The notes: generated by a model from the sequence alone, not told the origin. Shown: positions 1-8,751, counted from the stretch's first letter. The stretch is 64,000 bases of DNA from JANQMX01 sp965247175 (GCA_965247175.1 OZ252006.1:2046001-2110000), one strand, 5' to 3'. Made by a program: numbers and translations.

Positions 1-578
1 AAAGTCTCAACCAGAAGGAAGACGTAAGCCGGCCCGCCGCCCGAAACGGCGGTAACGGGATCAATCAAGCCTTCGTCCTCGACCCAGGCGGTGTCGCCTA
101 CTGCCGACATCAGCAGGCTGCAGAGTTCTCTGTCTTCCGGGGAGACTTCTGGTGTCGCCACCATGACCGTCATGCCGCGGCCGACCGAAGCCGGCGTATT
201 GGGCATGGCTCTTACGATGGCCCGCCCTTCGCCGAAGAGGCGCTGGAAGTAGGCGATCGACTTACCGGCGGCGATCGAGAGCAAGAGCCCCAACTCCCGG
301 GATGAGCCGAGGAGCGGGGCAACAGCGTCATCCATGAACTGCGGCTTGACCGCCAGCAATGTGACGCGAGGTGCCAGATCGGGAGGAAGGTCGCCGGCAC
401 CGCCGACACAATTCACTCCTACATCCCTGAAGAAGGTAGCTGTCGCAGGGTTCGGCTCAACAATCCAGACATCGCTGGCCGCAACGCCGCTGCCCAGCCA
501 TCCGCTCAGCAGGGCACCTCCCATCTTGCCGCAACCGATCAGCAGCAACGGACCGGGAATGCTCGCCGAAGGCGGCAT
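1..578 (-). CDS. proC: Pyrroline-5-carboxylate reductase, 3' end missing (cut by window edge)
   Basis: Catalyses the last step of proline synthesis, NAD(P)H-dependent reduction of pyrroline-5-carboxylate, in the cytoplasm. The minus strand is open from an ATG at 578 to the left edge with no stop. Residues 11-22 carry the Rossmann start (LLLIGCGKMGGA); further on are the AVKPQ, RAMPNTPA and TAVSGGGPAY segments diagnostic of ProC. About 192 of roughly 270 residues are present. It starts 7 bp after the ybjN stop, so the two are probably co-transcribed. A second, more divergent ProC-like gene lies at 37228-37992. Confidence 0.93.
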   Translation of the reverse strand, partial: MPPSASIPGPLLLIGCGKMGGALLSGWLGSGVAASDVWIVEPNPATATFFRDVGVNCVGGAGDLPPDLAPRVTLLAVKPQFMDDAVAPLLGSSRELGLLLSIAAGKSIAYFQRLFGEGRAIVRAMPNTPASVGRGMTVMVATPEVSPEDRELCSLLMSAVGDTAWVEDEGLIDPVTAVSGGGPAYVFLLVET

Positions 579-585
579 GAACGGC

Positions 586-1080
586 TCAGGCCTCCCCTTC
601 GGTCTCCATCAGAGCAGCGGCGAGCGCGTCCTCGACGCTGTAGCCGCCCCAAGCGACCATTTGGAGCGCCGGGTAGATGCGCTCGGACTCCAGGATTGCC
701 GTGTCGACAAGATCCTCGAGCTGTTCGACGCTACAGCCGGCACGACCGCGTAAGGGAATGGTATGGCGGAAGAGCACCAGGCCGTCGTCCGGCATCATAT
801 CGAAGTGGCCGAGCCAGAGCCGCTCGTTGGCATGGCTCAAAAGCTCGCGCAGCTTACCGTGCAGGCGATCGGGAACTCTGGCTTCCATCTGACAAGAGAA
901 GTAAACGGCGCCGACCTGTTCTTCCCAAACGGTGCAGATGTGGTAGTCGCACCACTGACCACCGATCTGCACCATGATCTCCACGTCGCTCGACCGGTTA
1001 TGAATCCAGTCGTTCGAGTTGACGAGCTCTTCGAGAAGGTCGATCGGGTTGGCATTGTCTCCAGCAGGACGGAGTTCCAT
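586..1080 (-). CDS. YbjN domain-containing protein
   Basis: A 164-residue cytoplasmic protein of the YbjN family, which has a type III secretion chaperone-like fold but no secretion role is implied. The biochemical function is not established. An in-frame start exists at 1122, but the ATG at 1080 has a GGGGAGG-like ribosome site about 8 bp upstream and gives the usual alphaproteobacterial length, so it is preferred. It sits directly upstream of proC with a 7 bp gap, an arrangement I recall as common in this class. The middle has the family's alternating acidic and hydrophobic pattern (DMMPDDGLVLFRHTIPLRG). Confidence 0.8.
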   Translation of the reverse strand: MELRPAGDNANPIDLLEELVNSNDWIHNRSSDVEIMVQIGGQWCDYHICTVWEEQVGAVYFSCQMEARVPDRLHGKLRELLSHANERLWLGHFDMMPDDGLVLFRHTIPLRGRAGCSVEQLEDLVDTAILESERIYPALQMVAWGGYSVEDALAAALMETEGEA

Positions 1081-1390
1081 TGGCACTGCCTCCCCTAGGT
1101 TGCGGTCGCTCTTGCGCACCAAGTCGAAGCAACAACGACATCTGGTGTGACCAGCGAGATATCGAAAAACGGTTAACGCTACCTACTAAATGTAGCGTGC
1201 CAGAATCACTGCCGGCCCGCAAGAGATCATCATGCAAGAGAAAGTGAAAAAAACTAAAAATGACAGTAACGTGACGCTAAGCCCCAGGCGGACAGAGAGC
1301 TGACTCTCCGCCTCGCTCGAAAGACGGCAATGCCGTCGCTTGCAGCCTATAATCTGTGTACACCTCTAAGGAGCGCAAGTCGGCCCGCGG
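1081..1390. other. Intergenic region with inverted repeats
   Basis: About 310 bp between the ybjN start and the ubiK stop, AT-richer than its surroundings. It should carry the ybjN-proC promoter. A perfect inverted repeat, ACGCTAC at 1176-1182 and GTAGCGT at 1192-1198 around a 9-nt AT-rich loop, lies about 100 bp upstream of the preferred ybjN start. A second imperfect hairpin (AGGCGG at 1286-1291, CCGCCT at 1308-1313) has no T-tract. A 23-codon ORF from 1232 is lysine-rich and lacks support, so it is not called. Confidence 0.4.
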
Positions 1391-1726
1391 CTAGGTCTTC
1401 GGGTCCGAGGCTTTGCTCGCGGGCTTTTTGCTGGTCTTACCTTTGGCAGCGCTGGGCGCCTTATGCGCACTCTGAAGAGCTTCGAGTTCGGCGCGCAGGG
1501 TCGCGATCTCTTGCCGCAAGTCTTCCTGCTCATCGCGCGCCTTCACCGCCATCTCGCGAGCCGCTTCGAACTCCTCGCGCGTGACCAAGTCCATCTGCGC
1601 CAGGATACGATCGAGCCGGCTGCGAATCTGACCTTCCAGCTCATCTCGCATGCCACCGGCAACGCCAATCGCTGCGCCAGCTACCTTGGCCAAATCGTTG
1701 AGAATAGGATTGCGCGTCTGCATCAC
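1391..1726 (-). CDS. ubiK: Ubiquinone biosynthesis accessory factor UbiK (BMFP family)
   Basis: A 111-residue protein of the BMFP/YqiC family. In Escherichia coli UbiK supports the aerobic ubiquinone biosynthesis complex and has membrane-fusogenic properties. The N-terminal half has the family's start (NPILNDLAKVAGAAIGVAGG) and the LDLVTREEF-like segment, here MDLVTREEFEAARE at about 46-59. Residues about 46-90 form a predicted coiled coil with heptad Glu/Leu spacing, followed by a Lys/Ala/Ser-rich disordered tail. It is divergent to lgt, the usual neighbour in alphaproteobacteria as I recall. Confidence 0.85.
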   Translation of the reverse strand: MMQTRNPILNDLAKVAGAAIGVAGGMRDELEGQIRSRLDRILAQMDLVTREEFEAAREMAVKARDEQEDLRQEIATLRAELEALQSAHKAPSAAKGKTSKKPASKASDPKT

Positions 1727-1895
1727 GACAACATTCGTTTACCCCACCACGGCTTTAGGCTAGGACGGACACGCCCCGCTTCGCAAGCGGCCACATCAGC
1801 GCCGCCCCCGGCGAATCGCCGCAGAGTTGGCTCGGCGCAAACGCTCGGCCAGCCGAGACGGGGTGCCGAACGCATCATTGAGCAACACCGACCCG

Positions 1896-2726
1896 ATGCC
1901 CGACGTCCTGATTGCCGCCCTTACCTTTCCTGAGTTCGACCCGGCGGCTATCCGCCTGGGGCCTGTCGAGATTCGCTGGTACGCTTTGGCCTATATCTTC
2001 GGCTTGGTGCTCGGCTGGCGCTATTGTCGCTATCTGGCAAAAGACGCGCCCGGCGGCATCAAGCCCAGTCACTTCGACGACTTTCTCCTTTGGGCCACGC
2101 TCGGCGTCATCCTCGGTGGCCGCCTCGGGTTTGTCCTGTTCTATAATCCGGAACACTACCTGGCCAATCCTCTGGACGTTTTCCAAGTCTGGCGCGGCGG
2201 TATGTCGTTCCATGGCGGCCTCCTCGGCGTGATCGTCGCGATCCTACTGTTCGCGCGACACAATCGCCTGCCCCTCTTTGTCTTTGGTGACATCATCGCC
2301 TGCGCCGCGCCGATCGGCCTGCTGCTCGGGCGCATCGCCAACTTCATCAACGGCGAACTCTGGGGACGAACCAGCGACCTGCCCTGGGCCGTCATCTTCC
2401 CTCACCCGCTGGCCGGCGGACTGCCGCGCCATCCAAGCCAGCTCTATGAGGCCGCACTCGAAGGCCTGGTGCTGTTGGTCGTGCTCTTCTGGGTCCACCG
2501 CCGCGTCGGCTTTCGCTATCCCGGCCTTCTCGGGGCCATCTTCATCTTCGGCTACGGCCTTTCCCGCTTTCTGGTCGAGTTCGTGCGTCAGCCAGGCTTC
2601 GAGAACCCCTTCCCGCTTCTCGGCCTGACCATGGGCCAGCTGCTCTGCCTTCCCATGATGGCTTTTGGCGTCTGGCTCGCACTCAGGGCGCGCAACGCCG
2701 CACGGAGCGCCCAAAGCCCAGCGTGA
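1896..2726 (+). CDS. lgt: Prolipoprotein diacylglyceryl transferase
   Basis: Integral inner-membrane enzyme that transfers diacylglycerol from phosphatidylglycerol to the lipobox cysteine of prelipoproteins, the first step of lipoprotein maturation. Several hydrophobic helices are visible, with the Lgt signature GRIANFINGELWGR near the middle and the conserved N-terminal IRWYALAYI. The reading frame is open back to 1827, but the ATG at 1896 (MPDVLIAALTFPEF) matches family starts; an in-frame TTG at 1878 is an alternative, and neither has a strong ribosome site. It begins an operon: the next gene overlaps its stop by 4 bp (GTGA). Clients in this window include the lipoproteins at 5924 and 50939. 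Confidence 0.93.
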   Translation: MPDVLIAALTFPEFDPAAIRLGPVEIRWYALAYIFGLVLGWRYCRYLAKDAPGGIKPSHFDDFLLWATLGVILGGRLGFVLFYNPEHYLANPLDVFQVWRGGMSFHGGLLGVIVAILLFARHNRLPLFVFGDIIACAAPIGLLLGRIANFINGELWGRTSDLPWAVIFPHPLAGGLPRHPSQLYEAALEGLVLLVVLFWVHRRVGFRYPGLLGAIFIFGYGLSRFLVEFVRQPGFENPFPLLGLTMGQLLCLPMMAFGVWLALRARNAARSAQSPA

Positions 2727-3862
2727 CAATGCTCGCGGACATCATTGCCCGGCGCATCCAACGCGAGGGGCCGATCAGCCTCGCCGACTATATGTCGCTG
2801 GCCCTGCTGCACCCCGAACACGGCTACTACAGCCGACGCCACCCCCTGGGCCGCGGCGGCGATTTCATCACGGCACCCGAGATTAGCCAGATGTTCGGCG
2901 AGCTGATCGGCCTCTGGTGCGCCGACTATTGGCTGCGCTCGGGCAGCCCGGCGGCCTTCTCGCTCGTCGAACTTGGTCCCGGTCGCGGCACCTTGATGGC
3001 GGACGCCTTGCGCGCCGCCGCTGGCGTTCCTGGCTTCCTGGACGCCAAGCGGCTTTGCCTGGTGGAAGCAAGCCCCACCCTCAAGGCGGTGCAGCGTGAG
3101 GTACTCGGCACGCATCGGCCGCGGTGGTTGAGCTCTCTTTCTGAGCTAGCCGATGGCCCTATCATTCTGATTGCCAATGAGTTCTTTGATGCGCTCCCGC
3201 TGCGCCAATTCACCCGCCGCGACGGGCATTGGCATGAGAACCTCGTCAGCCTGGACCCAGAGGACCAGAGCTTCCGCATGGTGGTTGACCGGGCCCCAGC
3301 GCGGCACACGCCACTGCTCGACCGGCTCTACCCGAGCCCCGACGACAACGACATCGCCGAACTGCCGAGTATGGCGCTGTCTCTGGTAAGTGAGATAGCC
3401 CAGCGCCTCAGCCGACCCACGGCCAAGCCCGACGCAGTGCAAGGCGGCGTGGCCTTGATCGTGGACTACGGCTATGTCCCCAGCCTGCCGCAGGCGACGC
3501 TCCAAGCGGTGAGAGGGCATCAGCATCACGACCCGCTTACGGCACCTGGCGAGGCCGACCTCACCGTTCTTGTCAATTTCGCAGCCCTGCTGGCGGCCGC
3601 CACCGAAGCCGGCGCCGACACTTGGGGGCCTGTGGGCCAGGGCGTCTTCCTGGGGGCCCTGGGCATTGAGGCACGGGCGGCAACGCTCGGCGCCAAAGCC
3701 GACCCGGCGCAACGTCGGGAAGTCGAGGCGGCCAAGCACCGCTTGACGGATCCCGACCAAATGGGCGTTTTGTTCAAGGCTGCGGCCCTTTCGAGCCCGG
3801 ACTTCCCTCAACCGGCCGGTTTTGCTGAAAAGACGACTGAACCCCATGCTGGATCCGATTGA
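2723..3862 (+). CDS. SAM-dependent methyltransferase of the MidA/NDUFAF7 family
   Basis: A 379-residue class I methyltransferase (COG1565). The mitochondrial relative NDUFAF7 dimethylates an arginine of the 49 kDa complex I subunit; the bacterial protein is inferred to have a similar assembly role. Visible features are the N-terminal ISLADYMSLALLHPEHGYY, the LGPGRG SAM-binding loop, and the NEFFDALPLRQF motif characteristic of this family. The GTG at 2723 overlaps the lgt stop by 4 bp; an ATG at 2729 is a possible start. It overlaps the start of pgeF, so lgt, this gene, pgeF and the M24 gene form one compact unit. Confidence 0.88.
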   Translation: MTMLADIIARRIQREGPISLADYMSLALLHPEHGYYSRRHPLGRGGDFITAPEISQMFGELIGLWCADYWLRSGSPAAFSLVELGPGRGTLMADALRAAAGVPGFLDAKRLCLVEASPTLKAVQREVLGTHRPRWLSSLSELADGPIILIANEFFDALPLRQFTRRDGHWHENLVSLDPEDQSFRMVVDRAPARHTPLLDRLYPSPDDNDIAELPSMALSLVSEIAQRLSRPTAKPDAVQGGVALIVDYGYVPSLPQATLQAVRGHQHHDPLTAPGEADLTVLVNFAALLAAATEAGADTWGPVGQGVFLGALGIEARAATLGAKADPAQRREVEAAKHRLTDPDQMGVLFKAAALSSPDFPQPAGFAEKTTEPHAGSD

Positions 3863-4658
3863 AACGCAAAGCGAAGAGACCCAAGCGCGAGGCCTGACAG
3901 CCGCCAACCTCGACGCGCCGAGCGGCTTACGTCATGCCTTCTTTGTGCGTCCAGGCGGCGTGAGCGAAGCCCCCTACACCGGTCTCAACTGCGGCTTCGG
4001 CTCCAAGGACAAGCGGGACAGCGTGGCCGAAAATCGACGACGCGCCGCGGCCGCATTCGGCCTGCCCGCCGATGGATTGCTCACCGTTTTCCAGACTCAT
4101 TCGCCCGATGCCGTGGTCGTCGAGACCCCGTGGGCACCCGATGAGTCGCCCCATGCCGATGCGCTGGTGACGGCCGTGCCGGGGCTTGCCCTTGGCGTCC
4201 TGACGGCAGACTGCGGCCCGGTGCTCTTTGCCGACCCGGAAGCCCGGGTCATCGGCGCGGCCCACGCCGGCTGGAAGGGCGCCCTGACTGGCGTGCTGGA
4301 GAGCACCTTGGAGGCGATGGAAGGCTTGGGCGCGGCGCGCGGCCGTATCCGTGCAGCGGTCGGTCCCTGCATCGCCCAGGCGTCCTATGAGGTCGGGCAG
4401 GACTTCGCCGACCGCTTCATTGCCGACGAGCCGGAAAATGCGGACTTCTTCCGCACCCCGCCCGGCGCCGACCGCCCCCGCTTCGATCTGCCAGGCTACA
4501 TCGCCCGGCGCTTGCAAGCGGCTGGAATTCAAGACCCTTGCGTGCTCGGCCGGGACAGCTATGCCGAAGAGGAGCTGTTCTTCAGCTATCGCCGCGCCAC
4601 CCACCGCGGCGAACCCGACTACGGCCGCAGCCTTTCCGCCATCTGTCTGGAGCCTTAA
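3846..4658 (+). CDS. pgeF: Peptidoglycan editing factor PgeF / laccase-domain purine nucleoside hydrolase (YfiH)
   Basis: A 270-residue YfiH-family protein. Family members remove misincorporated L-Ser or Gly from peptidoglycan precursors (PgeF), and many show purine nucleoside phosphorylase or deaminase activity, so the exact substrate is open. Metal and substrate motifs are present: LNCGFGSKD, the FQTHS segment, TADCGPVLF and the HAGWKG block, followed by VGPCIAQASYEV. The frame is open from 3822, but the ATG at 3846, inside the end of the preceding gene, fits family starts. The 17 bp overlap suggests translational coupling. Confidence 0.9.
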   Translation: MLDPIETQSEETQARGLTAANLDAPSGLRHAFFVRPGGVSEAPYTGLNCGFGSKDKRDSVAENRRRAAAAFGLPADGLLTVFQTHSPDAVVVETPWAPDESPHADALVTAVPGLALGVLTADCGPVLFADPEARVIGAAHAGWKGALTGVLESTLEAMEGLGAARGRIRAAVGPCIAQASYEVGQDFADRFIADEPENADFFRTPPGADRPRFDLPGYIARRLQAAGIQDPCVLGRDSYAEEELFFSYRRATHRGEPDYGRSLSAICLEP

Positions 4659-4663
4659 GCCCC

Positions 4664-5815
4664 ATGCCCTTGCACTTCGAAGCCAGCGAGCTGGCCGAGC
4701 GCCGCCGCCGGACCTGCGAACTGATGGCCGAGGCCGGCCTCGACGGCCTGCTGATCTTTCGCCAGGAATCGATGTTTTACCTCACGGGCTACGACACCTT
4801 CGGCTATGTCTTCTTCCAGTGCCTCTATTTGGCACAGGACGGGCGCATGGCCCTGCTGACACGCGCACCGGACCTGCGGCAGGCCGAGCAGACCTCTTGC
4901 ATCGAGGATGTCCGCATCTGGGTCGACGGCCCGGACGTCAATCCTGCCGAGGCCTTGCGCGACCTGCTCGAAGGCTTCGGCTGCGCCGGCAAGACCCTGG
5001 GGGTGGAGTACGAGGCCTATGGCCTGACCGCCTTCAACGGCAAGCGCTTGGAGGCGGCGTTGGACGGCTTCTGTACCCTGCGCGACGCCTCGCTGCTGGT
5101 CAGCCGCCTACGCCTGGTCAAAAGCCCGGCTGAGATTGCCTACGTTCGCGAAGCGGCCGCCTTGGCCGACGACGCTCTGGAGCAGGCCGAGGCCCTCGCC
5201 CATTCCGGTGCTGACGAGAGCCATATCCTGGCTGCCATGCAGGGCGCGGTTTTCGAGGGCGGCGGTGACTATCCCGGCAACGAGTTCATCATAGGCTCCG
5301 GCCCGGCCGCCCTGCTCTGCCGCTACTACAGCGGCCGCCGTAGGCTGGACGCGGACGACCAACTCACCCTCGAGTGGGCCGGCGCCTACCGCCACTATCA
5401 CGCGGCAATGATGCGGACCCTCAAGATCGGCAACCCGCCAGAGCGCCAGGTGGAGATGCACAAGGCCGCCTGCGACGCCCTGCTCGCCGTGGAAGAGCAG
5501 ATGCGCCCTGGCAACACCGTCGGGCAAGCTTTTGATGCGCATGCCAAAATGCTCGATGTCAGCGGTTACCAAGAGCACCGCATGAATGCCTGCGGCTACT
5601 CGCTCGGGACGACCTTCGCGCCGAACTGGATGGACTGGCCGATGCTCTACCACGGCAATCCCGAGGTTTTTGCCCCGGGCATGGTCTTCTTCGTCCATAT
5701 CATCATCTTCGACAGTGCACGCGGCCTTGCCATGACCATGGGACGCACCAGTCTGATCGCCGAGTCGGGGGCGGAGAGCCTGTCCCGCGCCTCTCTCGAC
5801 CTGCACATCGGTTGA
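4664..5815 (+). CDS. M24-fold (pita-bread) hydrolase-like protein lacking the metal ligands
   Basis: A 383-residue protein with the creatinase/aminopeptidase P architecture: an N-terminal domain (FYLTGYDTFGYVFFQ) and a C-terminal pita-bread domain. The five usual metal ligands (Asp, Asp, His, Glu, Glu) are not visible. The DxG...D region reads LEWAGAYRHYHAAMMRT, the late EP motif reads FFVHIIIF, and the final Glu position reads AMTMGRTSL. The pattern resembles metal-independent members such as the ectoine hydrolase DoeA group rather than true Xaa-Pro peptidases; this is family-level recall. It starts 5 bp after pgeF. The substrate is unknown. Confidence 0.75.
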   Translation: MPLHFEASELAERRRRTCELMAEAGLDGLLIFRQESMFYLTGYDTFGYVFFQCLYLAQDGRMALLTRAPDLRQAEQTSCIEDVRIWVDGPDVNPAEALRDLLEGFGCAGKTLGVEYEAYGLTAFNGKRLEAALDGFCTLRDASLLVSRLRLVKSPAEIAYVREAAALADDALEQAEALAHSGADESHILAAMQGAVFEGGGDYPGNEFIIGSGPAALLCRYYSGRRRLDADDQLTLEWAGAYRHYHAAMMRTLKIGNPPERQVEMHKAACDALLAVEEQMRPGNTVGQAFDAHAKMLDVSGYQEHRMNACGYSLGTTFAPNWMDWPMLYHGNPEVFAPGMVFFVHIIIFDSARGLAMTMGRTSLIAESGAESLSRASLDLHIG

Positions 5816-5870
5816 GGCTAAAACGCGAAGCTGTGATGCCGGGACATCGGCCGATCACGTCTGAGGAGTC

Positions 5871-5939
5871 ATGCCCCATCTCATCCTCTTCATGTGTTTT
5901 TGCCTGCTGGGCCTGCTGGCGACATGTATTCTGATGTGA
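5871..5939 (+). CDS. Possible 22-residue hydrophobic leader peptide
   Basis: A short ORF (MPHLILFMCFCLLGLLATCILM) with a good GAGGAG ribosome site 4-5 bp before its ATG. It is entirely hydrophobic and cysteine-containing, consistent with a single membrane span. Its TGA (5937-5939) overlaps a GTG (5936-5938) in the frame of the following lipoprotein gene, in the typical translational-coupling geometry. It could be a small membrane protein or a leader coupling translation to the lipoprotein; no family is recognised. Neither upstream lipoprotein start (ATG 5924, GTG 5894) has a good ribosome site, which favours the coupling idea. Confidence 0.4.
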   Translation: MPHLILFMCFCLLGLLATCILM

Positions 5940-6814
5940 GCCGCCCAGGAGGCCACTGGGGGGCAGCCGGCCTGTGCGCGCTGCTCATTCTGCTGACGGC
6001 CCTCTCGGCCTGCGGACAGCTGCCGCGCCCCTTCCAGCCGCCGGCTAAGGCAGTCGACCTCAAGCAGCTTAACCACGAAGCCAGCATCGTGGTCCTGCAG
6101 CCCGACGGCGCGCCCACCAGTCCCGTCTTCGGTCAGGAGCTCGCCAATGAGCTCCAACTGCGGGGTCTGCGCGCCACCACGGACGCCAACGGCGGCGCCA
6201 ACCGCCTCAGCGGCGTTGCCGAGGTGATACCGCTCGACGAGGAACTGGAGGCCGTCTTCCTCGAGCTCTCCCTGGCCGACGGCGACGGGCAGGAGATTGC
6301 CCGGGTCGAGGAACGGGCCGCCTTTCCGGCAGGCGGATGGGAGAGCGGCGACGACGCCACCTTCAGCGAGCTGACCGAGCGCACCGCCGACGCCATCGCC
6401 GAGCAGCTCGGCCTGGGCGCAACCGCGAGCGCCGATACGACGCGTGGCCATGTCATCGTCATGCCCGTCGTCGGGCCGAACGGAGAGGTCGACGAAACCT
6501 TGACCGGCGCGATCAAGGCGCAGCTGCGACGCCGCAGCATTGCCCTGGCCGGCGTGCCCGGGCCGCGCGACGTCACGGTAGAGGGTGCCGTCTCGCTCGA
6601 CCCGCTGGAGCCGGGCTGGCAGCAGGTGGCCCTCGTATGGCGTGTTGTCGGCGCCGCCGACGGCCAGGAGCTGGGCAAGGTCGATCAGGGAAACCGCATC
6701 CCGGAAGGCACTTTGGACGACGGCTGGGGACCCAGCACAAGCCTGGTTGCTGCCGGCGCGGCAGAGGGTATTAGTCAGATACTTCAAGAACTTGAAGTCG
6801 ACTATTTCAAGTAA
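5924..6814 (+). CDS. Predicted lipoprotein of unknown function
   Basis: About 296 residues from ATG 5924, or 292 from the GTG at 5936 that overlaps the preceding small ORF. The N-terminus is a lipoprotein signal: a hydrophobic stretch (LCALLILLTALSAC) ending in the lipobox LSAC, so the mature protein should begin at Cys and be membrane-anchored in the periplasm. The remainder is acidic, with two similar halves each starting with a V-rich strand (IVVLQPDGAP and VIVMPVVGPNGE) and ending in strands with the GQE(L/I) motif. I do not recognise a named domain. It lies between the M24-like gene and prs. Confidence 0.75.
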   Translation: MYSDVSRPGGHWGAAGLCALLILLTALSACGQLPRPFQPPAKAVDLKQLNHEASIVVLQPDGAPTSPVFGQELANELQLRGLRATTDANGGANRLSGVAEVIPLDEELEAVFLELSLADGDGQEIARVEERAAFPAGGWESGDDATFSELTERTADAIAEQLGLGATASADTTRGHVIVMPVVGPNGEVDETLTGAIKAQLRRRSIALAGVPGPRDVTVEGAVSLDPLEPGWQQVALVWRVVGAADGQELGKVDQGNRIPEGTLDDGWGPSTSLVAAGAAEGISQILQELEVDYFK

Positions 6815-6901
6815 TTTCTTAATAATGACCGAAAGATTGCGAAGCAGGCCCCCTTGCTCGTTTACACAAGCTCCACGCCTTGGTAATTTGCGCCCGCCTG
6901 G

Positions 6902-6922
6902 GCTGGTGAGTGCTGCACCAGC
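6902..6922. promoter_or_regulatory. Perfect hairpin upstream of prs
   Basis: GCTGGTG at 6902-6908 and CACCAGC at 6916-6922 form a 7 bp stem around a 7-nt loop, about 46 bp before the prs start. It could act in the prs 5' leader or as an operator. No T-tract follows, so it is not a classic terminator. Confidence 0.3.
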
Positions 6923-6968
6923 GGTGGGGGCGTTGTCCGCAGGACAGTAAAAGGGCTGCACTTCTCTC

Positions 6969-7925
6969 ATGAAGATTATGACTGGCAACGCCAATCGGCC
7001 GTTGGCAGAGGCGATTTCGGCATACCTCAACATGCCTTTGACCAAGGCATCGGTGCGCCGCTTCTCCGACATGGAATGTTTCGTGGAGATCCACGAGAAC
7101 ATCCGGGGCGAGGACATCTTCGTCATCCAGTCGACGTCCTATCCGGCCAACGACAATCTCATGGAATTGCTGGTTTGCCTCGACGCCCTGAAGCGGGCTT
7201 CGGCGCGGCGGACCACGGCGGTCATTCCCTACTACGGCTATGCCCGGCAGGACCGTAAGTCGGGCCCGCGCACGCCGATCTCGGCCAAGCTGGTCGCCAA
7301 CCTGATCACCTCGGCCGGCGCCGACCGGGTGCTGACCCTCGACCTGCACGCCGGGCAGATTCAGGGCTTCTTCGACATCCCCACGGACAATCTCTATTCC
7401 GCCCCGGTCCTGACCCACGACATCCGCCAGCGCTACGACGGCCAACCTCTCACCATCGTCTCGCCCGATGTCGGCGGCGTGGTTCGGGCGCGCGCCATCG
7501 CCAAGCAGCTTGACGCCGATCTGGCGATCATCGATAAGCGCCGCGAACGGGCAGGAATCTCCGAAGTGATGAACATCATCGGCGATGTCAGCGGCCAGCG
7601 CTGCATCCTCGTCGATGATATCGTCGATTCGGCGGGCACGCTTTGTAACGCGGCGATCGCGCTGAAGGACGCAGGCGCCAAGACGGTATCGGCCTATGTG
7701 ACCCACGGGGTCCTGTCGGGCGGCGCCGTGGCGCGGGTGTCCTCCTCGCCTATGGAAGAGCTGGTCATCACCGACTCCATCCAGGCGACGGAAGCCGTGC
7801 GGGTCTCTCAGAACATCCGGCAGCTGACCATCGCGCCGCTGATCGGAGAGGCCATGCAGCGCATCAGCGACGAGCGCTCGGTATCCAGCCTGTTCGAGGC
7901 CGCCCCGAAAGCCGCCATCGGCTGA
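6969..7925 (+). CDS. prs: Ribose-phosphate pyrophosphokinase
   Basis: Cytoplasmic enzyme making PRPP from ribose 5-phosphate and ATP, the precursor for purines, pyrimidines, NAD, His and Trp. At 318 residues it is the expected length for class I enzymes. Key motifs are the DLHAGQIQGFF metal/ATP region, the flexible-loop PYYGYARQDRK segment, and the PRPP-binding loop LVDDIVDSAGT (about residues 212-222). An ATG two codons in (6978) is also possible. The upstream 150 bp is AT-richer and holds a hairpin. The rplY-pth-ychF run follows, a frequent order in alphaproteobacteria. Confidence 0.96.
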   Translation: MKIMTGNANRPLAEAISAYLNMPLTKASVRRFSDMECFVEIHENIRGEDIFVIQSTSYPANDNLMELLVCLDALKRASARRTTAVIPYYGYARQDRKSGPRTPISAKLVANLITSAGADRVLTLDLHAGQIQGFFDIPTDNLYSAPVLTHDIRQRYDGQPLTIVSPDVGGVVRARAIAKQLDADLAIIDKRRERAGISEVMNIIGDVSGQRCILVDDIVDSAGTLCNAAIALKDAGAKTVSAYVTHGVLSGGAVARVSSSPMEELVITDSIQATEAVRVSQNIRQLTIAPLIGEAMQRISDERSVSSLFEAAPKAAIG

Positions 7926-8029
7926 ACGGGCATTCCGCCGACCGGCACCCCTGGAGGCCGGCCGGCATCAACCCTGGAAGCGGCGGCCCGGTACGGCCGC
8001 CCCTTTTGCGTGAGGAGTAGAACGAGACC

Positions 8030-8692
8030 ATGAGTGAGATCAGCCAAATCAGCGCCTCCTTGCGGGAGCGGGCCGGAAAGGGGGCCGCCCGAGCCGCACG
8101 GCGCGAGGGCTTCGTGCCCGCCGTTATCTACGGCGACAAGAAAGACCCTGTGATGATCAAGATCGAGGCGCGCCCCCTGCGCAAAATGTTGGAGAGCAGC
8201 GCCTTCTTCACCAACCTCGTCGACGTCGAGCTCGATGGAAAGAAGCACCGGGTGCTGCCGCGCGACGTGGCCCTGCATCCCGTGACCATGCAGCCCGAGC
8301 ATGTCGACTTTCTGCGGGTGTCGCGCAGCACCACGGTGACCGTGGCCGTGCCGGTCACCTTCATCAACGAGGACCAGTCGCCCGGCCTCACCGAGGGCGG
8401 CGTCCTGAACGTGGTGCGCTACGAGATCGAGCTGATCTGCAACGCAGCCAACATTCCGGAAGGCCTCGAGTGCGATCTCTCCGGCGCCGGCCTGGGCGAT
8501 TCCATCCACATCAGCCAGATGAAGCTGCCGGATGATGTCGAGCTGACCATCACCGACCGCGACTTCACCGTCGCCACCATCGCCGCCCCGAGCGCGGTGA
8601 AGGCCGAGGCCGAAGAGGCGGCGGCAGAGGCGGCCGAAGGCGAAGAGGGCGCCGAGGAAGCGGCCGGCGAGGCCGAGGCCGAAGAGGAGTAA
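8030..8692 (+). CDS. rplY: Ribosomal protein bL25, long Ctc/TL5 form
   Basis: A 220-residue 50S protein binding 5S rRNA, the two-domain Ctc/TL5 type rather than the short E. coli L25. The N-terminal L25 domain (about 1-95) includes RAARREGFVPAVIYG; the TL5-type domain follows with the VPVTFINEDQSPGL block. The C-terminal 35 residues are almost only Ala and Glu, a low-complexity acidic tail common in alphaproteobacterial homologues. A GAGGAG ribosome site precedes the ATG. It is followed at 59 bp by pth, the usual partner. Confidence 0.95.
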   Translation: MSEISQISASLRERAGKGAARAARREGFVPAVIYGDKKDPVMIKIEARPLRKMLESSAFFTNLVDVELDGKKHRVLPRDVALHPVTMQPEHVDFLRVSRSTTVTVAVPVTFINEDQSPGLTEGGVLNVVRYEIELICNAANIPEGLECDLSGAGLGDSIHISQMKLPDDVELTITDRDFTVATIAAPSAVKAEAEEAAAEAAEGEEGAEEAAGEAEAEEE

Positions 8693-8751
8693 GGCCAGGA
8701 GGTCCGGCTCCCCGGCCCTGCTCCGCCGGAGACCTGGGACGGGAGGACGCG

